From the NCBI RefSeq assembly GCF_008831285.2, contig NC_045139.1:2180704-2240703 (forward strand): a stretch of 60,000 bases of DNA. Reading direction: 5' to 3'. The notes under the pieces were generated by a model. The model was not told the origin of the DNA. It saw only the letters and a list, made by a program, of their open reading frames with translations, and ran no database searches. Origin of the DNA: Nymphaea colorata (lineage: Eukaryota; Streptophyta; Magnoliopsida; Nymphaeales; Nymphaeaceae). Position numbers and translations under genes: made by a program. Below are positions 24,387 through 35,076 of the stretch, one piece after another (position 1 is the first letter of the stretch; every line of letters starts with the position of its first letter).

Positions 24387-27374
24387 TGTAAGACCCACGA
24401 TTTTTCATTTGTTTCCTTAATTATTGAGACGTTAAAATAGGGAGGAGCTAAAATGGTATATGAAATGGTTGCTAGGAATAGTTAAAAACTGTCAAGGGGA
24501 CAGTGATGAAAGAAATGATTGGTTTACTAACTGAAATTATTCAAAGAAAACTGATAAAAAAATCGTTTCCTTTCTCATGAGTAACTGAAAACAAAACTGG
24601 AATGGCAATAAGGAAGGCCTTGTAGAGGGTTTATTGACCTCATTTTTCAGGAAAAGATCATTCTTTCTGCCTCAGCCATGGAGGGAAACGTCTAGCAATA
24701 GAGAAATTGAGAGACAGAGAGAAAGAGGGAGAAGGGTTCTCATTTCTGCTCTCTTCTTGGATAAGATCGAAGTTGGTGGCTGCTGGAAAAGAACCAGAAG
24801 CATAGAGGTTGCTGACTGGAGTTTATCGCGGATTTGAAAGGTATGGAAATGTTCGGTTTTGAATGGATCATGTAGCCCTTGTATTTTCTGTTTGATTTCT
24901 GATTAATAGATACACTTATATGCATGTTATAATAGTAAATCTATATACTTACACGCAGTTCTCTTGGTCTCAGCTATATCTGATTTCTTTTATGCATGTT
25001 ATATAGATATGCACGTTGGATGTATAATAGATATGAATAGAGGTATGAGGTGTTGTATGCTGGAACTGATACGCAGTACTCTTGGTCTCAGCTGTCACTG
25101 ATTTCCTAAAAGAGTAAATTACATATGCATGTATGAGATGTAATTAAATGTGTACAGAAAATAAAAAGGGGTATATTGAGGGCAATTCTGTTAGGCGCGG
25201 CCTGGTTAAATGCCTTCAGACGATCCGTGTTTCAGGGGTCACACAGGGAGGACAGAAATCGCAGAATATTTAAAAATTAATGCTAGCTCCGATTCTGACA
25301 AAACTTGGGCAGCACCTTGTGTTACCAGGGAGAATGGGAGGCCCTAAAGCACGGCCCCAAATTAGCTCGCTAGATGAAAGGCGTTAGGGAGTTAGCCCGC
25401 TGGTTGCCGGTTATTTTTTTTACATTATCTGTGACATCTAAAAACTATGTCAGATTCCGGTAGCTGGCATTGTTAGCTCTGGTGTTAGAAAATGTCGAAT
25501 AAGGGCTCGTTGGATTCGTCTGCTTCTGTAGATTATTTTCATAAAATTTCGTAATTTTTGAAGCATCTAATAAAAAGAAATGGATTTTTAAATGACTGCC
25601 TGTCGCTAGAGTGTTTTCTGCGACAGAAAATCTGAAAAGTACATCAGATTCCGGTGACCGGCCTGCCAGCTCCGATGTTGGAAAATAACGAGTAAGGGCT
25701 TGTTGGATTCACCTGCTTTTGAGAATTACTCTTGTAAAATTTCATAATTTTTGGGTAAGCGGTTGAAGAGGTACGAATTTTTGAGTGACCACCTATCCCT
25801 AGAATGCTTCCCCGTGAAACCAGAAACTGAATGGTATTCCAGTGGCCGGCGCTGCCAGCTCCACTGTTGGAAAATGTCAAACAAGAGCTCGTTGGATTTA
25901 TCTGCTTCCGAAGATTATCCCTGTAAAATTTCATAAATTTTTGGAAAACCCGATGAAGAGATTATTTTTTGAATGACCGCCGTCGAAACAAGAAGAAGAT
26001 CATAATTTGTGAAAAATCTGATGAAAAGATATTAATTTCTGAATGACTGCCGATCCAAACAGGAAGAAAAGGGAGGTGCACCCGTGAGAAGAGATAAAGA
26101 CAAGGGAGAAATGAAAAGAGGGCTAGGGTTCGACCAAATTTATACCAAATTTGGAAAATTACAAGACTAGTCCACCTTATTAGAGAAATCTTGAGAAAAA
26201 CGGTTAAATTTTTAGAAATTCATGCCCAAACTTTTTGCTAAAAACTCAGAAAGAGGCTTGCGAAAGTTAATTTCAGTAAAAACTAGAGATTTCAGACGAA
26301 ATTGCAAAATAGTACCTCCTCAATTTCTTAAATTGTCAAAAAGAGGGTTTTCTTATATTTGTTTGCAATTTCGATGGAAAAACTTAATGTTACGCATTAT
26401 TGTCCTGTTGTGCCCTTAATTTTATTTAAAATTTCAGAAAAAAGGTTCTGAAATCTCTTGTTTCTATATGATGATCACAATATTGATTTTTGAACGTGAT
26501 ATACTTTGTATTGATGCATGTTTATTCGACTTTGTTTTGTTGCCATTAAATTAAGTTAGAAAATGGTTTATTGCTTCTGTTTGGGAAACCGAGCCTGAGG
26601 GTGGTTCCTGTGAGAGGTAATAGACGATGTCTAGTGATGATAAACCGTCACATTCAAATTTCGTAGGTGAAACGTGACTGTGTTTGCATTAGTATATGCG
26701 AGTCCGAGCTTATGTTTTTGCCCAGTGTTTAGTTTCGTCTCGGGAGATAGTGGTGCGCGTGAGCTCATTGTTGATGCACACTCTTCTGTTTACACAGGAG
26801 GGCCCACAAGGTATTGGGCAGCACAAGGGCCCACACAATTTTGTTGTTTTTGTTAGAGAGCGAGACGTCTCCTGGTCCCTCAACCCGGGTGCCTAGAGGG
26901 GCCAGTCTACCACTTCGGGTAACACCGGTGGTTGGATCCTGTTGTTGCAGCGGCGATCTGAGATATCTCAGGAGGCTTCACTGCAGGTTACCTTTGATCT
27001 GGTTGGATCGGCTGGTGAAGATATGTTGTGTGTACGTGCACAGGGATTTTTGTTGTTTGCTCATGTTATTTGCTCAAGACGATGACCATACCTATTATAA
27101 TGATAAGCATGGTTGAAAGTCTACGAAATTTTGGAGGTTTTGTATATCTTGTTTTTTATAATAAAACTTAACTCTTATTTGTGTTAAGATTTGGGGACTT
27201 ATGACTATTGACCATAGGGGCTCATATGTAATTTTGGGCTTTGTGGTTTTTTTAGTTGATTGAATCCACTCTTTAATACAATGTGTTTGATTTGTTTAAG
27301 TTTGGGTTACGACTTAATTGCTTCCATTATTATTATTATTAAAAAAAATTGGTGTAAAAAATTGGGTCGTGACA
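24387..27374. mobile_element. Solo LTR (long, Del/Tekay-like ends) inside unit 2 LRR exon
   Basis: The insert begins TGTAAGACCCACG, ends TGGGTCGTGACA, and is flanked by the 5-bp duplication CATCG (24382-24386 and 27375-27379). Removing the insert and one CATCG rejoins the LRR reading seen in units 1, 5 and 6. TG…CA ends with a 5-bp duplication mark an LTR. No gag/pol ORF, primer-binding site or second copy of the terminus is visible within 2,988 bp, so it is best read as a solo LTR. The length and the TGT-GACCC…GGGTC-GACA ends suggest a Ty3 chromovirus of the Del/Tekay kind; family assignment is tentative. Confidence 0.8.
25449..25990. repeat. Three tandem ~190-bp repeats inside the solo LTR
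   Basis: The motif attccggtg(g/a)ccggc… followed by gttggaaaat, …gctcgttggatt, …ctgcttc and aaaatttc(a/g)taa-tttttg recurs at ~25451, ~25645 and ~25833, with periods of ~194 and ~188 bp. The copies are diverged by eye. Such subrepeats are common in long chromovirus LTRs. Confidence 0.75.
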
Positions 27375-28008
27375 CATCGCCTCAAATATTTACCCAATTC
27401 TATTGGCTCTCTAACAAGGATTTGGCGCTTGACCATATACTGCATGAACCTTGAATATTTGCCTCACTCTATGGAAAGATTATAAAGTCTTGAAATTTTA
27501 TATTTACATTGCGACAATTTTACAGCTCCACCTGCTTTCATTGGACGATTGGAAAATCTTACGATATTCTCGTTCAGCAGCAATAAATTAAAATACTTGG
27601 ATGCAGCAATTATTGAGTCTTTACGAAGGCTTCATCATCTATATCTAAGTGGTTGCGAGAACCTGGAAGGTATAATGGCGGCCTCTATTCGACAAACAGG
27701 TTTGTTTCGCCTCACATCCTTAAGGTCGCTTCATTTGAAAGGCTGCAAGAGGCTTGAGTACCTTCCTCAGCTTCCCTCTTCTCTACTCTGGCTTGATGCT
27801 TCTGGGTGCACCAATTTGAGAACAGTGGCGGATATTTCAGACTTGAAAACTTTGAAGAAATTGTTGTTGGGTGGTTGTAAGCAGCTTGAAGATGTGCCTG
27901 GCCTCGAAAATATTTCAAGCAACTTGAAAGTGCTAGAACTGCCTGGTCCTTGTGATTTCACGGGGGTGTTGCCACTTTAGACATGATTTCAAAAACAAAG
28001 TGTCCAAG

Positions 28009-28489
28009 GTATGTACGACATATATGTTATCTTGTGGTTCATTATAATTTATATTGGAAAATTGCTCTGTAATTATTACTTATAATGATACTATCTGTGG
28101 CAGTGCTAGAAATTAAAACTAGAAAGGGCAGAAACATAGAGTTATAAACGTGACCTAATTATTAGTAAATGGAATATGACTATACAAATAATCGTTGACT
28201 GAATGATCTAACAATGACAGTTAATATTTTAATGCGCGACCTAACCTAACATTAAGCGGATATAAAACAAATTTCAATAGGTCGAAACAGTTGATGCTGT
28301 CATTATTTAACTCATTGATTTTAAATTGCACGAAAAGAAAATTAATGTTTGCCATTATAAGTCTTTCGCTCAACCTACGGGAATTTCACAATTTGAAATA
28401 GCAAAGGACAGTCACAAACAATTTATGGTATGAACCATATTAGTTTCAAATTAGAAAAGGGAAATTGCTATGTTTTTGCAATACAAACT
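28009..28489. other. Remnant of intron 4 of unit 2, then unmatched sequence
   Basis: Bases 28009-28190 still match the start of intron 4 of units 1 and 5. Homology ends near 28190, and the sequence then runs without recognisable feature to the TIR fragment. Exon 5 of unit 2 is therefore absent, not merely displaced by a visible insertion. Confidence 0.55.
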
Positions 28490-28895
28490 TATAGAGCCAT
28501 TAACACCTTCACCGTCTTCACCAAGAGTTGGTGGGTCCGACTTTGAAGTGTTTCTCAGCTTCAGAGGCGAAGACACCGGAAAGGGTTTCACTGGGCATCT
28601 TCATGACGGGCTCCAGGAGCGCGGTATTTCCACCTTCATAGACTGCGAGAAGTTGGAAAAGGGGGAGGAGATCAACAAGCTGTTGGAATACATAGAGAGA
28701 GGTCCAAGATCGTTGTTCCCATCTTCTCCAAACGCTTTGCAGAATCAAAATGGTGCTTGAAAGAGGTGACCAAAAGTGTGGAGTGTGGAAAGGAGATAAT
28801 GCCGGTGTTCTTTGGCATGGAACCTTCCGACGTCCCCAACCAGGGCAGCCCCTTCAAATCTGCGTTTAAGGATCATCAATCCAACAAGAAGCAGG
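28490..28895 (+). pseudogene. TIR-domain fragment (unit 3 relic)
   Basis: It aligns with exon 1 from the PLTPSPSSPR linker through [37 protein letters not shown] and, after a frame change, [13 protein letters not shown] and FFGMEPSDVPNQ. The anchor region is missing. An extra GA at ~28696-28699 shifts the frame before αC, and R-to-G (EDTGKGF) and R-to-P (DVPNQ) changes affect conserved residues. Homology stops at AAGCAGG near 28895 without reaching the exon 1 donor. No NBS or LRR follows. Confidence 0.8.
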
Positions 28896-28959
28896 CGGAC
28901 ATCGGAATAATAAAAAATAAGCTCATGGATCCCCAACAGCTTCACCCAATAAAGAATTT

Positions 28960-30130
28960 TCTTCACCAAAACTGGACGAGTCCAAATAAAAAATCATCAA
29001 TAGATTTGATGCTTACGGCAATGGACAATCAATACAAAGAAAAGGCACCACTAAACTCTATTTACCAAATCCTTCAATGGTTAAGGTAAGTATAACTTAT
29101 TAACAATAAGGTAAAAAATTAAGGGATCGTTTGATATCAGGAACAAGGTGTGCGTGTTCTATGAATTTGTTCGAAAATTGGGTAGAACAAATGGCCTATG
29201 AACCTATGGATTCGTGAAACACTCACATGTCATTTCTAATTCCGAATGATTCCTAAGAAGCTGCTTGGCATCAATACCACATTGTTCCTCTCTCATGAAT
29301 TTGCCTCAAAAATAAGGCAAATTCATGGAATACTTTAACAAGTGTTTCATGAATCTACTTATTTTTTTTGGTAGATTTATGTAACAGGAACAACATGTGG
29401 TCGTCGTTGTTGTTGTCAGACAATCCCTAAGATCAGACATTGAATTTTACATATATTTTTCTACAAAGACTGGCAAAACAAGAAAAATATCACGAGGTCC
29501 TTTCAATAACAGGAATATAGATTTATATGTGGAATTTTTGTCCTGTGAGTTTGAAAACGTTCATGAAGTTCTGTCCATTTAGTCAGCTACTTATTAGTCA
29601 TGGTTTTGCTATTTAGTCAGACCCACTTATTAACCTAACGAAGGTCGTTACTGAGCACTAAGGTTAAATGGGCAAAGTTAATGGAGTTTCCAATTAGTGG
29701 TACTGCGACAGTGTATTATGGAATTGTTTTGCTATTGTGAAAAAGTGGAGTTTCTTCTTAAGCTTTTCCCTTTATTATGCATACATATTCAGGGCCAAGT
29801 CTTCCGCAAAAAGAAGTACTTGAACAAAAATGATCTTCCCAATCCAGTGAAGACACTTGCGATTTTGCAGTAAGATAATAGTTGCCAACCGTTTCGAATT
29901 TAATAAAATGCAAAGTAACCTGCCAGCATACCCCTCCCTAAATACATCAAAATTTAAGCATTGATGAGAAAAAATCACCTAACAGATTCGGCTACTAATG
30001 CAACAAAAGCTAGCATTTTGAAATTTTGATAAAGTAAACACGAACTTTCATAAACGAATTTAAAACTGATGATTGTGCGAAAAAAATGCCTCAGTTTGTA
30101 TATTATTAAATGAGCATCTAAGTTGTGCCC
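28960..30130. repeat. Intergenic segment duplicated in condensed form at 34.46-34.70 kb
   Basis: Bases 28970-29038 match ~34.46-34.53 kb, and 29935-30125 match ~34.53-34.70 kb. The ~900 bp between them here (29040-29935) is absent from the other copy and includes the small element at 29123-29427. No gene is supported; the minus-strand 67-codon ORF at 29775-29978 has no recognisable features. Confidence 0.55.
29123..29427. mobile_element. Tourist-like MITE, 305 bp
   Basis: It begins GGGATCGTTTGATA and ends in the approximate inverse TGTCAGACAATCCC. It is flanked by TAA at 29120-29122 and 29428-29430. The size, TIR wording and 3-bp TAA duplication fit PIF/Harbinger MITEs. It has no coding capacity. 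Confidence 0.65.
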
Positions 30131-30418
30131 GTTAATAAAGAAGTAAGAACTTCTTTCAATTTAATTTTTAATGCTATCGTCGGCTTAAGTTAGGTTGCTA
30201 AGATAAAATATCTGAAGTACCATATATAAATAAAACGAAGATGTCCGCCGTTTATTTAAGCAGGGCCATGCTTGATCTGCCTTTGAAATATACTATAAGA
30301 GTCGATAAGCATGATCATTTTTTTTACTCTAACTATGATTAGAAGCTTACCACAGTTATTTGATGCCACTTGAAAAGTTTTCAGTGGTATTAACTCTTTC
30401 TGCCGTCCTAAACTAATC

Positions 30419-31090
30419 ATGGGAATGCTTTTCACAAGCATTTTCAATGAAACTTTCCTGAAATTACTCACAACTCTCTCTCTCATGAAACTACTCAACA
30501 CTTTTGACCACCTGCAACGCCTTGACATCAGTTTGGCTAACCAGTGTTTCCTTTGTCTTGTCGCGACTGAGTCTCGGGTCCACCTTTTTACTTTTTGCCC
30601 TTTTTTCTCTAGCGTCCTTGCTTATGTCTGGCATTCCCTTGTTTGTAGTCTTTCAAATCCACCTTCCATTCGTCTTCTATTCCTCTTTTGTCCTTCCCCC
30701 CACCTGACTGCTTCCTGGGGTCATGTCTGGAGGCCGTGACTCATTTCAGCTTGGTGGCGCATTTGGGAGGAGCGCAACAACAGAGTCTTCAGGGACACCT
30801 TCTCTTCGCCAGATTCTGTGGCTCGTCTTGTGCAAGGGGATGTCCAGTTTGCCATTCGGTTGAAGCGCCGTTGTCCGTCTGCGACTGGGTGATTGTGTCG
30901 CGCCGCCTTTCCTCTCTCTCTTATTTTTCTGTGCATTGCATTGTATATTTCCTCTTCCTGATTCTGTTTTTGCGGTTTGTTTTTTGCGGATGTACCTAGG
31001 GGACCTCTTGTCCCTAAATTTTGTTATATATTCCCATTTTATCGGCTCTCTCATGAGCATATTTTTGTTATATCAACAAGACTGTTGCTT
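30419..31090 (+). mobile_element. LINE (non-LTR retrotransposon) 3' fragment
   Basis: One frame reads LQRLDISLANQCFLC, E-S-R-VHLF-FCPF, then after an in-frame TGA (30737-30739) ISAWWRIWEERNNRVF and a terminal stop at 30890-30892. The CxxC…HLFxxC knuckle followed by WxxWxxRNxxVF is the signature of the C-terminal end of plant LINE reverse transcriptase ORF2. RT and endonuclease are missing upstream, as in 5'-truncated LINE copies. A T-rich tail region follows to about 31090. The in-frame stop shows the copy is dead. Confidence 0.75.
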
Positions 31091-31458
31091 CTCGATTGCA
31101 GATGATAATTTTAAATGAATGAGAAATAGGTAGTGGGGGAATAATACAAGGGGGTGGGGGGAATTTATCATTTATCTTTAACATGCATATTGAGATGGTT
31201 TTTACAGGAGCCAAACTGTATTTTTAATTAGAATTTTTGAAAATTATAAGCAGTAGTTTTTATTGTTTAAAACATGAGTTAGGTCATGGCCCCTACCGGT
31301 AGGGATGCCAATATATCAAATCTGGATCATATATCCAGTTGTACCATTCCAAAAAATTGGATATGAAAAAAAAAATATTCTGGAATAGGAAAGATGTTTC
31401 TGGAAGTAAATTTTCAGAAACAGTGAGATGAAAATAAATTTCAAAATTTCGAAAATGA

Positions 31459-32492
31459 CCGTGTGTTTGATAGGTCGAATTTACATCCGTGGAAAGAAGA
31501 GAGATGGGGAGATGAGGAGCGGGTAATGGAGGTGGTGCCATCGATGGCGGCGGGGGACGTGGGGAGGTGCCCTCGCCGTGCCCTCCTCGCCGTGCCCTCC
31601 TCTCCTTCTTCCCCTCTTCTCCTTCCCGTCCTCCTCCTCCCCTCTTCTCCTTCCTTCCTCGGCGTGCCCTCTTCCCCTTCTTCCCTTCTTCCCCTCTCTC
31701 CTTTCCGTCTTCCTCCTCCCCCTCTTCTCCTTCCTTCCTCGCTGTGCCCTCTTCTCCTTCCCTTCTTCCTCCTCCCTCCCTCCTTCCCTTCTTCTTCCTT
31801 CCTTCCTCCTTGTGGGGAGGTGCCCTTGCCGTGCCCTCCTCCCCCTTTTTCCCCTCTTCTCCTTCCCGTCTTCCTCCTCCCTCCCTCCTTCCCTTCTTCC
31901 TCCTTGTGGGGAGGTGCCCTTGCCGTGCCCTCCCCTTCTTCCCCTCTTCTTCTTCCCGTCTTCCTCCTCCCCCTCTTCTCCTTCCCTCCTGGCCATGCCC
32001 TCTTCCTCTCTTCTCCTTCCCGTCTTCCTCCTCCCCCTCTTCTCCTTCTCCCCCTCTTCTCCTTCCCTCCTCACCGTGCCCTCTTCCCCTCTTCTCCTTC
32101 CCGTCTTTCTCCTCCTCCCTCTCTTCTCCTTCCCTCCTCGCCGTGCCCTCTCCCCCTTCTTCCCCTCTTCCCTTCTTCTCCTTCCCTTCTTCCTCCTCCC
32201 TCCCTCCTTCCATTCTTACTCCTTCCTCCTTCCTTCCTCCTTCCTTCTTCTCCTTCCCTTCTTCCCTTCTTCTTCATTCCCATCCATTCTTCCTCCAACG
32301 GTAAAAAAAAAAAAATTTTGAAAACATTTTTCCACCCTTTGACTGGAAAAAAAAATTCCAGAAATTTTTTTCCGTATCCACCTCCAACGGTAAAAAAAAA
32401 AATCTCCACGTTTCATGAAATCAGAAAAATTTCAAATATTTGAATTTTTTCTCTTTTGCTACACGAGATCTCCAGGCCATCAAACGGCCCCC
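31459..32492. mobile_element. Probable relative of the intron-1 element, polypyrimidine-rich; left end uncertain
   Basis: The right end ccatcaaacggccccc (to 32492), followed by TAA, resembles the right end of the 5701-6887 element. The left end near gtgtgtttgatagg (31462-31475) is the best match for the opposing terminus, but no clean TTA/TAA duplication is seen there. The interior is polypyrimidine (31.56-32.28 kb) followed by two copies of a ccaacggtaaaaa word (~32.30 and ~32.39 kb). Large ORFs across it are low-complexity Ser/Pro/Leu or Glu/Gly/Arg and are not genes. Confidence 0.45.
31556..32285. repeat. Pyrimidine-rich minisatellite
   Basis: About 730 bases of CCTCTTCTCCTTCC-type sequence contain longer units, notably gtggggaggtgccct followed by gccgtgccctcc, at ~31559, ~31813 and ~31906, and repeated gccgtgccctc words. 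It is strand-asymmetric, almost purely C/T on the + strand. Confidence 0.85.
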
Positions 32493-34790
32493 TAATAAAG
32501 AAATCAGACGGGATGGATTCAGATGTAAGAAATGACATCTAATCAAATTCGGTTTCAGATAAGATATGGGCTCAGTCCAATTTTGGACATGAGAATTAAT
32601 AAGATCTATCTTTAGGGGGCGTTTGATTGCCCGGGTGAATTTGGATTTTTGGGAAAGAACCGTACGGGTCACCCGCCCGACCTAAACCAATTAACCAAAG
32701 TAAGACCTTTTATATCAAAGATGTTAGCACAAATATTGGAAAGTAAGAATCTTGACGATGTAGAATCTTGACCGATAACCCGCGCACGAGGCCAGCCACA
32801 GGATCAAACGTCATTGCGGCCTCTCACAGGATTCCGACTTATGATGCTTGCAAGGGGCAGAGCTGGACAATTCAATATTAGGGGCACTAGTTATGAAATT
32901 TTTAATTTTTAAAAGGTATTAATATGTAAATAAAGATTTTTTTTTTTTGAAATATGGAATATGTATAGAAAGTTTTTTGTAGGCCTATGTAGGCGTGCCT
33001 CCACCCTTAATGGTCGCCTTTGAAAGGTTTTGAATTCAGCAGCTTTTACTTGAGACTTTCCCAATATCAGAAGGGCGACATTCCTGATGCTTCATTCAAA
33101 TTTTAATATCTAAGAAAAAAAACGTTTAGTCGCAATAAATACAATTGCTAATTGATTACAGGAAAAATGAGATGGGTTTTTGCTGTTAGAGCTGATTACA
33201 GGAAGAAAGATTTTGGAGAAGTTGCAGGAGCGAAAGGTGTCATGCTTGAGGAGCTCTACCCTTTGCCCTGTTCTCGTTGATTTTGTTGCCGTGTTCCTAC
33301 CCTGCTCTGTTTTGTTTAGCAAGACAACAGTGTCTTGTGATGTTTGCTTCCCTGCTACTGCATTGCTGCAGAGTTCTGCCGATCGATCCATGGTGCTGCT
33401 GCTTTGAATTTTACACAGGTTTGAAGGCAGAGAAAGCACCTAAAGATCTCGAGACTACAATGGAAGTGCATTGTTTCCCTGCCAAAAACAAAAGAAATAT
33501 GCACAGATGCTCTCTCGTTTGAAGATGATGAAAGAGTGAAATGAAAATTGAGTGTGCTTCCACAAAATTTAAACAATCTGCATCTTCATTAATTGTTGAT
33601 GTTCCTCAGCAAACTGCATCTTCTAAAACAGTTCAATCAAATGTAACTAACTACCTTTCCAATATGTAATGAAAATCTCTCTTTGAAGGAACCTCCACAT
33701 CTCACCAAATAATCAAGAGAGCAGAGTCGTGGAGGGAGGCTTCGACTGAACCAGCTAAAATCGTAGCTCTTCGTTTTTCTCTCCTTCCGTCTTGCGTTTA
33801 CCAAATCGAACGAAAATTCAGGTTGAGGACTACAGGACCATCATATTGGTCAAATCGTCCACCAAAATTATGTGAATCCACAACTTTTAAGGCACGTTGA
33901 AGTTACGAAATTCTTTTCTCCAGAAAGAAAAAGAAATCTAAAATGAAAACAACCTTGAAAAATGAAATTTAAAGTGTACTAAATGAAAATTAGGGTGGAG
34001 ATGCACCTTGATAAAGAATATGCTCATGTATCCCAGCAACTTCACGGGGAATAATTTTGTGTTCTTTAGTGACTACTTGAATTCTCATTTTATCCGCTCT
34101 ATGCCTGGCCTTGAGGTAGACCAATTCGTTTGGTGCGTTTTTATCAATACATATATTATGTTGTCTACCGATTAAGTTATATGACTTTTCGTGAACTAAA
34201 TATATACGTAAAAATACTCCCAATGTCCTTGAAAAAGCATTATGAAAACTTGTGTATACAAAAAGTCTAAGGGCACACGCAGGTCGGAGAGTGAAGAAAA
34301 CGACACTTTGGGCATGAAAAGCTTAAAAAGAGTGCAACCGTCACTACGTGGCAAAATAATGGGCCGCCATTTATATCTCGTGCCGCTTTTTTCAAACTTG
34401 GCATTCAATGTCTAACATCCAAAGTCAAACGCACCAAACACATGGGGGCATCACAAAATGGAACAAGTCCAAAAAAAAAATCTTCAATAGCTTTGATGTT
34501 TATGGCGGATGGACAGTCAAACCAAATACATCAAAATTTAAGCATTGACGAGAAAAAATCACCTAACAGATTCGGCTACTAATATAACAAAAGCTAACAA
34601 ATTGAAATTTTGATATAAACGCATTTAAAATTTGTTGATGTGGGAAAAATATTCTTAGGTTTGTATATTATTAAATGTGCAACTAAGTTCAATGAAAATG
34701 ATTTTATGCATCTGACGATGGACGATCGTTTCAACTAGAAAAGTAACAAGAAATTTCATTTACGAGAAAGTTTCAACTGTTGACTAGGCA
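32493..34790. other. Intergenic upstream module of unit 5
   Basis: No gene. Bases 32.57-33.0 kb are a diverged copy of 0.47-0.76 kb and 52.4-52.7 kb, with a short GC-rich insertion at ~32617-32682. Bases 33.24-33.55 kb match 0.79-1.03 kb. Bases 34.46-34.70 kb are the condensed copy of 28.96-30.13 kb. The remainder is AT-rich and featureless to inspection. Confidence 0.5.
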
Positions 34791-34799
34791 AGCAGTAAA

Positions 34800-35076
34800 A
34801 TTCATCAAGAACAGGTTAAAAGGGATTTTCTGCCAAGGCGTCTTTCGCCATCAATTAAGAGCCCCTGTTCCACCGAAAGAAGCTCAGCCAAAAGCTTCCT
34901 CGATATCTCTTGTCGATCTCCTGCCTTGTTCCTGCTTGTTGTAAGAGGAGTGATCACTTTGTGTGTCTACTGTTGTGATCGTCATTAATACTGTGTGGAG
35001 GCGGTGTTGCTGACCACGGAAAGCTTGCCTGATTTTACCATCTTCCTTCTTGGTTCTCCAAGCTAAGATCAGGAAC
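34800..35076 (+). promoter_or_regulatory. Conserved leader/proximal promoter of unit 5
   Basis: About 270 bp upstream of the ATG is strongly similar to 53.90-54.17 kb before unit 6, with small indels only. Units 1 and 2 have a different sequence immediately before their ATG (4680-4823, 19190-19330), and only a degenerate remnant of this leader lies further upstream. The conservation suggests 5' UTR and core promoter. No transcription start site or TATA box is claimed. Confidence 0.45.

Larger units (their letters stand above)
19331..28008 (+). pseudogene. TNL unit 2: TIR-NBS intact, LRR exon broken by deletion, solo LTR, stop and frameshift
   Basis: Exons are 19331-19998, 20917-22033, 22937-23242 and 23342-24166 (first stop). 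Anchor residues 2-21, TIR with SKWCLKE Glu ~152, P-loop [30 protein letters not shown] and MHD are all intact. In exon 4, ~540 bp corresponding to unit 5 39.72-40.25 kb is missing at ~24133, shifting the frame so translation ends at 24166. The decayed LRR continues to 24386, is split by a 2,988-bp solo LTR, and resumes at 27380. It then carries an in-frame TAA at ~27483 (CAA in paralogues) and an extra G at ~27962-27966, and reaches the exon 4 donor at 28008. No exon 5 follows. A truncated product of about 971 residues could still be made, so some function (TIR-NBS with a short LRR) is not excluded. Confidence 0.85.

Noticed and set aside
24387-27374. Full-length LTR retrotransposon in unit 2
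   Set aside because: No internal gag/pol, PBS, PPT or repeated terminus; solo LTR fits better.
31293-32443. Large ORFs of 197-326 codons on both strands
   Set aside because: They translate a CT/GA minisatellite into Ser/Pro/Leu or Glu/Gly/Arg low complexity, with several frames open at once; no protein signature.
32617-32682. Possible small Harbinger-like element starting ggggg-cgtttgattg after TTA
   Set aside because: The right boundary lacks a matching inverted terminus or direct TTA/TAA duplication; only a short GC-rich insertion can be stated.
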